DNA of 17,143 bases from SYIM01 sp044359405 (lineage in GTDB: Bacteria; Pseudomonadota; Gammaproteobacteria; Burkholderiales; Burkholderiaceae_E), in assembly GCA_044359405.1 (NCBI GenBank), contig JBIKMC010000042.1, positions 1-17,143 on the forward strand, in the 5' to 3' direction. The position numbers were made by a program, and so were the translations under genes. The notes under the pieces are model-generated. The model made no database searches, was not told the origin of the DNA, and was given only the letters and a program-made list of their open reading frames with translations. Below, piece after piece: positions 1 through 9,822 of this stretch (the stretch's first letter is position 1; each line of letters starts with the position of its first letter).

Positions 1-139
1 TCGCAGCACGGAAATCGTCGCCATACTCAGCCGTCTTGGCGAGGTAGTCGTCCTCGGTCATGATCTGGCAACGCTTGAGCGGCGTCATGCCCGGCTCAAT
101 CACCACGAAGGCTTCAAAGTAGAGCACGCGCTCAATGTC
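1..139. repeat. Terminal direct repeat, left copy (inside rpoC)
   Basis: Bases 1-139 match 17005-17143 in the same orientation at 138 of 139 positions. The only difference is base 104 (C) against base 17108 (T). On the coding strand this is Val145 of RpoC, GTG here and GTA in the other copy, so it is silent. Both copies cover rpoC codons 134 to 179. A same-orientation repeat at the two tips of a contig is the usual sign of a circular sequence written with an overlap. A true tandem duplication of the whole block would look the same. Confidence 0.97.
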
Positions 140-538
140 GCGCAGCGTCATGTCCAGCACCATGCCCAGACGCGACGGCAGCGATTTCAGAAACCAGATA
201 TGCGCGACCGGCGAGGCCAGTTCAATATGGCCCATACGCTCACGCCGCACTTTGGCGAGCGTGACCTCAACGCCACACTTCTCGCAGATGACGCCACGAT
301 GCTTCAGGCGCTTGTACTTGCCGCACAGGCACTCATAGTCTTTGATCGGGCCAAAGATCTTGGCGCAGAACAAACCGTCGCGCTCGGGCTTGAAGGTGCG
401 GTAGTTGATGGTTTCCGGCTTTTTGACTTCACCGAAAGACCACGAACGGATTTTGTCGGGTGAGGCCAGTCCGATGCGGATGGCATCGAAATGTTCTTCT
501 TCCTGAACCTGTTTGAACAGATCAAGCAAGGCTTTCAT
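1..538 (-). CDS. rpoC: RNA polymerase beta' subunit, N-terminal part (runs off window start)
   Basis: This is the 5' end of rpoC, encoding the largest catalytic-core subunit of RNA polymerase. The ATG at 538-536 starts MKALLDLFKQVQEEEHFDAI, preceded by an AGGAGAG ribosome-binding site about 8 nt upstream. The gene follows rpoB after 29 nt, so the two are co-transcribed. Codons 1-179 are present and the reading frame is open to base 1. The N-terminal zinc finger is intact, with Cys70, Cys72, Cys85 and Cys88 in a CLCGKYKRLKHRGVICEKCG context, the same numbering as E. coli. Nothing is broken: the gene is cut only by the window edge. Its codons 134-179 occur again at the far end of the window, where the remaining 1230 codons follow. 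The two parts are therefore most simply one gene split by linearising a circular sequence. Confidence 0.97.
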   Translation of the reverse strand, partial: MKALLDLFKQVQEEEHFDAIRIGLASPDKIRSWSFGEVKKPETINYRTFKPERDGLFCAKIFGPIKDYECLCGKYKRLKHRGVICEKCGVEVTLAKVRRERMGHIELASPVAHIWFLKSLPSRLGMVLDMTLRDIERVLYFEAFVVIEPGMTPLKRCQIMTEDDYLAKTAEYGDDFRAA

Positions 539-567
539 TGGCAGCTCTCCTGTGTTCTGCGGTCCGA

Positions 568-4689
<4,122 letters not shown>

Positions 4690-4732
4690 GAGCACTCCGT
4701 GTCGGTTCAGACGGCAGGGCGGGATTGCTGCA

Positions 4733-4804
4733 GAAAACCGGATTTGCTGATCGTGTCGCACCCGTCAGTGAATACACTGAGCGAGATCAGCAAACCGGGT
4801 TTTC
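4733..4804 (-). promoter_or_regulatory. Long hairpin in the rplL-rpoB gap (candidate attenuator or RNase III site)
   Basis: The gap between rplL and rpoB holds a long imperfect inverted repeat. A perfect 10-bp arm pair (4743-4752 with 4785-4794) is extended outward by AAAACC/GGTTTT pairing (4733-4739 with 4798-4804) across two mismatches. It is capped by a separate perfect 6-bp stem, TCAGTG-AATA-CACTGA (4765-4780). The rpoB start lies 44 nt downstream. In E. coli this same gap holds a partial terminator and an RNase III site that lower rpoBC output relative to rplJL, so an equivalent role is a reasonable inference. No clean U-tract follows the stem, which favours processing or partial attenuation over full termination. 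Confidence 0.6.
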
Positions 4805-4895
4805 CGGATGGACGACAATGCCCGACCTGCACCCGCCCAAACGGACAGGTGGCAGCCGGGTATTGAACGTGCAAGAGGTGAGCCCGGGTCGAGAC

Positions 4896-5279
4896 TTACT
4901 TGACCTCGACCTTGGCGCCGGCGTCCTCGAGCTGCTTTTTGAGGGCTTCGGCATCGGCCTTGCTGATTCCTTCTTTAACGGGCTTGGGCGCACCGTCAAC
5001 CAGGTCTTTGGCTTCTTTGAGACCCAGGCCCGTGGCAGCACGAACCACCTTGATGACCTCGACCTTCTTCTCGCCAGCAGCGCCCAGAATCACCGTGAAT
5101 TCGGTCTGCTCTTCAGCGGCTGGCGCGGCAGCGGCGGCGGCAGGACCGGCGGCGACGGCAACAGCAGCAGCGGCAGCGGACACGCCAAACTTCTCTTCCA
5201 TCATCTTGATGAGTTCGGAGAGGTCAAGCACGGTCATGCCGGCCACGGCGTTGAGGATATCGTCTTTACTCATGGACAT
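4896..5279 (-). CDS. rplL: 50S ribosomal protein L7/L12
   Basis: L12 forms the flexible multi-copy ribosomal stalk that recruits and activates the translational GTPases, including the EF-Tu and EF-G encoded in this window. The 127-aa product has the full family layout: an N-terminal dimerisation and L10-binding domain (residues 1-33), an Ala-rich hinge (about 34-56), and a C-terminal domain (57-127) with the conserved AATGLGLKEAKDLVDGAP at 81-98. The ATG at 5279 is chosen because MSMSKDDIL aligns with the usual L12 N-terminus and a GGAG lies about 9 nt upstream. Met3 is an alternative start. It follows rplJ after 65 nt, as expected for a pair made in a 1:4 or 1:6 protein ratio. Confidence 0.98.
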   Translation of the reverse strand: MSMSKDDILNAVAGMTVLDLSELIKMMEEKFGVSAAAAAVAVAAGPAAAAAAPAAEEQTEFTVILGAAGEKKVEVIKVVRAATGLGLKEAKDLVDGAPKPVKEGISKADAEALKKQLEDAGAKVEVK

Positions 5280-5344
5280 TTAATGCTCCGTTCAGTTCAG
5301 TAAGCTTGTTTGCATTCAGTCTGGAATACCCAGTGCGTTTTCGC

Positions 5345-5866
5345 TCAGGCAGGTGCCTTGTCCCGGACGGCCGCCAGGGTACGAACAAACCTGGACGGGA
5401 CCTCGTTGAGCGTGCGCACGAAGGTGGCGATAGGTGCCTGCATGGTGCCCAACAGTTTCGCCAGCAGCTCTTCGCGGCTGGGCATGGTGGCTAGCGCCTT
5501 GACCGCATCCGCAGCGAGCACGGAATTGGGCAGAGCACCGGCCTTGATGACCAGCTTGTCGTTTGCTTTGGCGAAATCGTTGATGACCTTCGCAGCCGCC
5601 ACAGGATCGGCGGACATGCCATAGATCAGCGGCCCGACCAGACGGTCGGACAACATCTCAAACGGCGTGCCGGCGAGCGCACGACGTGCCAGCGTGTTCT
5701 TGAGAACACGCAGGTAAACGCCCTGGGCGCGCGCCTGACGGCGCAGCACAGTCATCGCACCAACTTCCAGACCACGGTATTCGGCAACCACCACCACCGA
5801 GCTCTTCGCCACTTCAGCGGCGATTTCGGTGACGACGGAGGCCTTATCTTCACGATTGAGACCCAC
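5345..5866 (-). CDS. rplJ: 50S ribosomal protein L10
   Basis: L10 anchors the L12 dimers to 23S rRNA at the base of the stalk. In well-studied bacteria the L10-L12 complex also represses its own mRNA. The 173-aa product starts MGLNREDKASVV, and includes AEYRGLEV (28-35), LRVLKNTLARRAL (52-64) and a long C-terminal helix (about 134-173) that would bind L12. The start codon is GTG, not ATG (5866-5864), with a GAGGAG ribosome-binding site about 8 nt upstream. A GTG start fits a gene whose initiation is regulated, although that link is inference. It is preceded by an unusually long 342-nt leader and followed by rplL. Confidence 0.97.
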   Translation of the reverse strand: MGLNREDKASVVTEIAAEVAKSSVVVVAEYRGLEVGAMTVLRRQARAQGVYLRVLKNTLARRALAGTPFEMLSDRLVGPLIYGMSADPVAAAKVINDFAKANDKLVIKAGALPNSVLAADAVKALATMPSREELLAKLLGTMQAPIATFVRTLNEVPSRFVRTLAAVRDKAPA

Positions 5867-6208
5867 GGTCTTACTCCTCTAATGGCTGTCGGAAGCTTGG
5901 CCGCCTGGCGTCTTGCAAAACGCCGGGACGGTTGGCAAACCGACCTCCGTTGCTACACGGCGACCGACCGGGGATCTACCTGCAATCACAGCCTTGTGAA
6001 CTGTCGTTGCCACGTTGATCCTCGCTTCGGGGACGCCATCTGCGCAGGGCCTTTGCGGAATTAAGCGCATGACATCAACGGATGGCACACGCCCCTGCGG
6101 TCTTTGACAACCTGACGCGATTGCGTTGGCGAAACGGTGTAACCGCAACGCTGCTGCGCACGCGCCAGCCCAAAGTTCATTTAACTATTTCTGCTCTCTC
6201 GCCCGAAC
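5867..6208 (-). promoter_or_regulatory. rplJ leader region (candidate L10-L12 autoregulatory leader)
   Basis: This 342-nt non-coding stretch separates rplA from rplJ. At this position many bacteria carry the L10 leader, an mRNA structure bound by L10-L12 to repress rplJL translation. Several stems can be read. The arms 6043-6049 and 6093-6099 (CGCAGGG/CCCTGCG) make a perfect 7-bp long-range stem. GCGTTG/CAACGC (6123-6128 with 6146-6151) makes a 6-bp stem. CGGTT/AACCG (5929-5933 with 5938-5942) and GGCGT/ACGCC-type pairing (5907-5924) make two small hairpins just above the ribosome-binding site. I do not see a convincing promoter: a TTGTCA on the minus strand near 6100-6110 lacks a good -10. 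The leader call rests on position and structure, not on a matched consensus. Confidence 0.5.
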
Positions 6209-6913
6209 TCAAGCGGCTGATGCCGAGAAGGCGGCCGGATCAACCTTTACACCGACACCCATCGTGCTGGAAACCGCGACCTTGCGCAGGTAAATGCCTT
6301 TCGCACTCTGCGGGCGCGCCCGGTTGAGCGCTTCGATCAGGGCCTTCATGTTGGTTTCAAGCTGCTCAACACCAAAGGAGGCGCGGCCGATCGTGGTGTG
6401 GACGATGCCCGCTTTATCGGTGCGGTACTGAACCTGACCAGCCCGAGCGTTACGGACGGCACCGGCCACATCGGGAGTCACCGTGCCCACCTTGGGGTTT
6501 GGCATCAGGCCGCGCGGACCCAGAATCTGGCCCAGGGCGCCCACGACCCGCATGGCATCGGGGGAGGCGATCACGACATCAAAATCAAGGTTGCCGGCTT
6601 TAACGCGTTCAGCCAGGTCTTCCATACCGACGATATCGGCACCTGCCGCGCGGGCCTCGTCGGCCTTAGGACCCTGAGTGAACACCGCCACCCGAACCGT
6701 CTTACCGGTACCGGCCGGCAGTACAACCGAGCCCCGGACGACCTGATCGGATTTCTTGGCATCAATACCCAGTTGCACGGCAATATCAACCGACTCGTCG
6801 AACTTGGCCGTTGCACACGACTTGACCAGAGCTAACGCATCAGCCAGCGGGTAAATTTTTTGCGGATCGAGCTTGGCCCGGATCGCTTGGGTGCGCTTTG
6901 ACAGGCGTGCCAT
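6209..6913 (-). CDS. rplA: 50S ribosomal protein L1
   Basis: L1 binds 23S rRNA at the mobile L1 stalk and helps move deacylated tRNA out of the E site. In many bacteria it also represses the rplK-rplA mRNA. The product is 234 aa, a normal length, starting MARLSKRTQAIRAKL. The family signature GPRGLMPNPKVGTVT is at 132-146 and the C-terminal RNA-binding half is complete. The ATG at 6913 comes one nt after the rplK stop (TGA-C-ATG), with an AAGGAG inside the rplK end about 7 nt upstream, so the two genes are translationally linked. Confidence 0.98.
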   Translation of the reverse strand: MARLSKRTQAIRAKLDPQKIYPLADALALVKSCATAKFDESVDIAVQLGIDAKKSDQVVRGSVVLPAGTGKTVRVAVFTQGPKADEARAAGADIVGMEDLAERVKAGNLDFDVVIASPDAMRVVGALGQILGPRGLMPNPKVGTVTPDVAGAVRNARAGQVQYRTDKAGIVHTTIGRASFGVEQLETNMKALIEALNRARPQSAKGIYLRKVAVSSTMGVGVKVDPAAFSASAA

Positions 6914-6914
6914 G

Positions 6915-7346
6915 TCAGACTCCTTCCACGGTCAGGCCCATGCTGCGGGCGGATCCGGCAATGGTGCGTACCGCCGCATCAAGGTCAGACGCGGTGAGAT
7001 CGGGCATCTTCAGCTTGGCGATGTCTTCAGCCTGAGCCCGGGTGATGGAGCCAACCTTATCGGAATGAGGTTTGGGTGAGCCCTTGTCGATCTTGGCCGC
7101 TTTCTTGAGCAAAATGCTCGCGGGCGGCGTCTTCATTACGAAGGTGAAGCTTTTATCAGCGTAAGCGGTGATCACCACCGGAATCGGCAGTCCAGGCTCC
7201 ATCCCCTGAGTCTGGGCATTGAAGGCCTTGCAAAATTCCATGATGTTCAGGCCGCGCTGACCCAGCGCAGGACCGATGGGCGGTGAGGGGTTGGCTTTAC
7301 CTGCAGGAACCTGCAGTTTTACAAAGCCGACGATCTTCTTGGCCAT
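6915..7346 (-). CDS. rplK: 50S ribosomal protein L11
   Basis: L11 sits at the GTPase-associated centre next to the L10-L12 stalk. It is needed for RelA activation in the stringent response and is part of the thiostrepton site. The product is 143 aa, the usual length, and begins MAKKIVGFVKLQVPAG. The proline-rich N-terminal switch segment PPIGPALGQRG is at 22-32. The ATG at 7346 has a strong AAGGAGAG about 7 nt upstream. It lies 141 nt after nusG and 1 nt before rplA. The gap upstream contains several hairpins. Confidence 0.98.
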   Translation of the reverse strand: MAKKIVGFVKLQVPAGKANPSPPIGPALGQRGLNIMEFCKAFNAQTQGMEPGLPIPVVITAYADKSFTFVMKTPPASILLKKAAKIDKGSPKPHSDKVGSITRAQAEDIAKLKMPDLTASDLDAAVRTIAGSARSMGLTVEGV

Positions 7347-7378
7347 AGTGGCTCTCCTTTGAGTTCAAACGCGTGTTC

Positions 7379-7395
7379 GATTCCCTGACGGAATC
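7379..7395 (-). promoter_or_regulatory. Small hairpin 33 nt upstream of rplK (possible L1 target)
   Basis: A perfect 6-bp stem, GATTCC with GGAATC, encloses a 5-nt loop. It ends 33 nt before the rplK start codon. In other bacteria ribosomal protein L1 represses the rplK-rplA mRNA by binding a hairpin at about this position. I could not match the L1 consensus internal loop, so this is a position-based suggestion only. Confidence 0.3.
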
Positions 7396-7420
7396 TACTG
7401 ACGCTCCTCGATGCATCGCT

Positions 7421-7471
7421 GGGGCCAACTGCCCCGTCGCGCTGCGCGTGACGCCACGCCTGAGCGCAGCG
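7421..7471 (-). other. Paired GC-rich hairpins in the nusG-rplK gap
   Basis: Two stems lie between nusG and rplK. One has 8-bp arms, CGCTGCGC with GCGCAGCG (7440-7447 and 7464-7471). The other has 5-bp arms, GGGGC with GCCCC (7421-7425 and 7431-7435). Neither is followed by a run of T on the coding strand, so they do not look like intrinsic terminators. They may affect mRNA stability, processing or readthrough between the two gene pairs. Confidence 0.45.
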
Positions 7472-7487
7472 TCTTAATCAAACCGGG

Positions 7488-8021
7488 TCAGACCTTTTCG
7501 ACCTGACCGAATTCAAGCTCTACCGGCGTGGCCCGGCCAAAGATGGTGACCGACACCCGCAAACGGCTTTTGTCGTAATTGACTTCCTCGACATTACCGT
7601 TGAAATCGGTGAAGGGGCCTTCCTTGACACGAACCATTTCGCCCACCTCAAACAAAGTCTTGGGCTTGGGCTTTTCGACCCCTTCCTGCATTTGGGCCAT
7701 GATCTTCTCGACTTCCTTGTCGGAGATCGGCGTAGGCCTATTGCCCGCACCACCCACAAAGCCAGTGACTTTGTTGGTATGTTTGACCAGGTGCCAGGTG
7801 TCGTCATCAAGCACCATCTCAACCAGCACATACCCGGGAAAGAAACGGCGCTCGGTGATGGTGCGCTGACCGCCCCGCATTTCAACGACCTCTTCGGTGG
7901 GTACCAGAATGCGGCCGAAGCGATCCTGCATGCCGGCGCGGTCAACGCGCTCCTGCAGGGCGCGCGCGACACTCTTTTCCATGCCCGAGTAGGCGTGAAC
8001 GACGTACCAACGCTTAGACAT
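7488..8021 (-). CDS. nusG: Transcription termination/antitermination factor NusG
   Basis: NusG rides on RNA polymerase, modulates pausing, recruits Rho, and links polymerase to the leading ribosome through S10. The product is 177 aa. The NGN domain spans about 1-110 (MSKRWYVVHAYSGMEKSVA start, RRFFPGYVLVEM at 58-69). A linker rich in Lys and Pro follows. The KOW domain occupies about 125-177, with GEMVRVKEGPFTDFNGNVEE from 127. The ATG at 8021 abuts the secE stop (TAAATG), with a weak GGAAG upstream, so translation is probably coupled to secE. Confidence 0.98.
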   Translation of the reverse strand: MSKRWYVVHAYSGMEKSVARALQERVDRAGMQDRFGRILVPTEEVVEMRGGQRTITERRFFPGYVLVEMVLDDDTWHLVKHTNKVTGFVGGAGNRPTPISDKEVEKIMAQMQEGVEKPKPKTLFEVGEMVRVKEGPFTDFNGNVEEVNYDKSRLRVSVTIFGRATPVELEFGQVEKV

Positions 8022-8405
8022 TTATTTCTTCCAGCCCAGCAGCAGATCGTAAAAAACCCACTCGAGCGTCTTGTCGACCAGCCACAGAAAGAGCGCCATC
8101 ACGACCACAAAGGCGAACACGGTCAGCGTCACCTGGATGGTTTCCTTGCGTGTAGGCCAGACCACCCGCCGGGTCTCTGACCACGAGTCACGGGCGAACG
8201 CGATAGCCCGCTGCCCGGGACCCGAAAACCACGCGATCGCCACGCCCGCGGCAAGACCAGCGAGCACCGAACCGATGCGCACCACCAGCGGTTGCTGCGC
8301 CAGCAGGTAGAAACCCACCAGGCCGGTCAAGACGGCAAGCAGCGCCAAGCCGACCTTGAGCCGATCGGCAGTGCTGGTGACGGTTTCAACGCCCGGATTG
8401 GACAT
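8022..8405 (-). CDS. secE: Preprotein translocase subunit SecE
   Basis: SecE clamps the SecY channel of the general protein-export translocon in the inner membrane. The product is 127 aa with three predicted membrane segments (about 17-36, 41-60 and 90-110), the long form also found in E. coli. The conserved amphipathic stretch before the last segment, with WPTRKE at 83-88, is the best family mark. Its ATG at 8405 has no clear Shine-Dalgarno sequence. It follows tRNA-Trp after 56 nt and runs directly into nusG with no gap. The tRNA-secE-nusG order is typical of this group. Confidence 0.96.
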   Translation of the reverse strand: MSNPGVETVTSTADRLKVGLALLAVLTGLVGFYLLAQQPLVVRIGSVLAGLAAGVAIAWFSGPGQRAIAFARDSWSETRRVVWPTRKETIQVTLTVFAFVVVMALFLWLVDKTLEWVFYDLLLGWKK

Positions 8406-8461
8406 GGTCTACGAAATCGCTCGATAGGTTTAAGTTTAGACGCCAGCGACCGGAGAAAATT

Positions 8462-8537
8462 TGGCAGGGGCAGAGGGGATCGAACCCCCGACCTTCGGTT
8501 TTGGAGACCGACGCTCTGCCAGTTGAGCTATGCCCCT
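8462..8537 (-). tRNA. trnW: tRNA-Trp (anticodon CCA)
   Basis: A 76-nt tRNA with a fully paired cloverleaf. The acceptor arm AGGGGCA pairs with TGCCCCT. The D-arm GCTC pairs with GAGC. The anticodon stem TCGGT pairs with ACCGA around the loop CTCCAAA, giving anticodon CCA. The T-arm GGGGG(TTCGATC)CCCTC is standard apart from a wobble pair. The discriminator is G, and the terminal CCA is encoded in the DNA. It lies 55 nt after tuf and 56 nt before secE, and would be cut from the tuf-secE transcript. Confidence 0.97.
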
Positions 8538-8555
8538 ACTTTCCATCAAGGCCGT

Positions 8556-8576
8556 GGATCCCGCAGCGCGGGACCC
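8556..8576 (-). other. GC-rich hairpin between tuf and tRNA-Trp
   Basis: TCCCGC-AGC-GCGGGA forms a perfect 6-bp stem with a 3-nt loop (8559-8573), extended by two G-C pairs beyond one mismatch. It lies 17-37 nt after the tuf stop and about 20 nt before the mature tRNA 5' end. No T-run follows on the coding strand. It could protect the tuf mRNA 3' end after tRNA processing, or act as a weak terminator. Confidence 0.45.
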
Positions 8577-8592
8577 TCGGCGCCCACAAACC

Positions 8593-9783
8593 TCAGACGA
8601 GGATTTTGGCGACGACGCCGGCACCGACGGTGCGCCCACCCTCGCGGATGGCAAAGCGCAGGCCCTGCTCCATCGCGATCGGCGCAATCAGCGTCACCGT
8701 CATCTTCACATTGTCCCCAGGCATCACCATCTCAACACCCTCGGGCAGGTCCACCGACCCCGTCACATCCGTCGTGCGAAAGTAAAACTGCGGCCGATAT
8801 CCATTGAAGAACGGCGTATGACGACCGCCCTCTTCTTTGCTCAGCACATACACCTCGCACTCAAACTTCGTGTGCGGCGTGATCGAACCCGGCTTGGCCA
8901 ACACCTGCCCGCGCTCAACCTCCTCGCGCTTGGTGCCTCGCAACAACACCCCAACGTTGTCGCCCGCCTGACCCTGGTCCAGCAACTTGCGGAACATCTC
9001 CACGCCCGTGCACGTCGTCTTGGTCGTCGCCTTGATCCCGATAATCTCGATCTCGTCGCCAACACGCACAATCCCGCGCTCAACCCGCCCCGTCACCACC
9101 GTGCCACGACCCGAAATCGAGAACACATCCTCGATCGGCATCAAAAACGCACCGTCAATTGCCCGCTCAGGCGTCGGAATGTAGCTGTCCAAAGCATCAG
9201 CCAGCTTCATGATCGCCGCCTCGCCCAGCTCTCCCTTGTCACCCTCCAACGCCTTCAGCGCCGACCCCTTCACAATCGGAATGTCGTCGCCCGGAAACTC
9301 GTACTTGGACAGAAGCTCGCGAACCTCCATCTCCACCAGCTCCAGCAGCTCCGCATCATCAACCATGTCGCACTTGTTCATGAACACAATGATGTACGGC
9401 ACACCCACCTGGCGCGCCAACAAAATGTGCTCGCGCGTCTGCGGCATCGGGCCATCGGCCGCCGATACCACCAAAATCGCTCCGTCCATCTGCGCCGCAC
9501 CCGTGATCATGTTCTTCACATAGTCAGCGTGCCCAGGGCAATCAACGTGCGCATAGTGACGCGCCGACGTCTCGTACTCCACGTGCGCCGTGTTAATCGT
9601 GATCCCTCGTGCCTTCTCTTCCGGCGCCGCATCAATCTCGTCGTACTTCTTGGCCTCGCCTCCAAACTTGGTCGACAGCACCGTCGTGATCGCCGCCGTC
9701 AGCGTCGTCTTTCCATGGTCAACGTGCCCAATCGTCCCAACGTTTACGTGCGGCTTCGTACGCTCAAACTTGCCTTTTGCCAT
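8593..9783 (-). CDS. tuf: Elongation factor Tu
   Basis: EF-Tu delivers aminoacyl-tRNA to the ribosome with GTP hydrolysis. The product is 396 aa, full length, with the G-domain motifs GHVDHGKT (19-26), DCPGH (81-85) and NKCD (136-139). A CGGAG lies about 9 nt upstream of the ATG at 9783. Two things are odd. First, its flanks are mixed: fusA lies 39 nt upstream, as for the str-operon copy, while tRNA-Trp and secE lie downstream, as for the other copy. Second, codon use differs from neighbours. Thr is almost always ACG, and Val is GTG or GTT with no GTC until codon 386. Val386, 390, 391 and 396 are then all GTC. The ending VVAKILV is also not the form I usually expect in this group. The protein itself appears intact; the locus may be a hybrid of two tuf copies. 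Confidence 0.97.
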   Translation of the reverse strand: MAKGKFERTKPHVNVGTIGHVDHGKTTLTAAITTVLSTKFGGEAKKYDEIDAAPEEKARGITINTAHVEYETSARHYAHVDCPGHADYVKNMITGAAQMDGAILVVSAADGPMPQTREHILLARQVGVPYIIVFMNKCDMVDDAELLELVEMEVRELLSKYEFPGDDIPIVKGSALKALEGDKGELGEAAIMKLADALDSYIPTPERAIDGAFLMPIEDVFSISGRGTVVTGRVERGIVRVGDEIEIIGIKATTKTTCTGVEMFRKLLDQGQAGDNVGVLLRGTKREEVERGQVLAKPGSITPHTKFECEVYVLSKEEGGRHTPFFNGYRPQFYFRTTDVTGSVDLPEGVEMVMPGDNVKMTVTLIAPIAMEQGLRFAIREGGRTVGAGVVAKILV

Positions 9784-9822
9784 TTTTTAGCTCCGAATGA
9801 GGGATGAGTAGCGTTTATTGGT

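Noticed and set aside
4690..4761. In-frame N-terminal extension of rpoB by 24 residues from 4761
   Set aside because: The added residues are not part of the family, the start would lie inside the hairpin arm, and the ATG at 4689 has a proper GGAG in front.
5105..5190. GCC/GCG-rich repeat-like tract in rplL
   Set aside because: It is the Ala-rich hinge of L7/L12, expected for the family, not a separate repeat element.
6100..6112. TTGTCA on the minus strand in the rplJ leader as a -35 box
   Set aside because: The sequence 17 nt downstream (TGCCAT) matches a -10 box at only three positions, too weak to call.
8436..8687. Minus-strand open frame of 83 aa across tRNA-Trp
   Set aside because: It runs through the tRNA gene and the tuf 3' end in the wrong frame, so it is not a real gene.
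8530..9807. Plus-strand open frame of 425 aa covering the whole of tuf in antisense
   Set aside because: It is a mirror of the G-rich, strongly biased tuf codons. The protein is Arg/His/Leu-rich low-complexity sequence with no family resemblance, and it also crosses the fusA-tuf gap without a start signal of its own.
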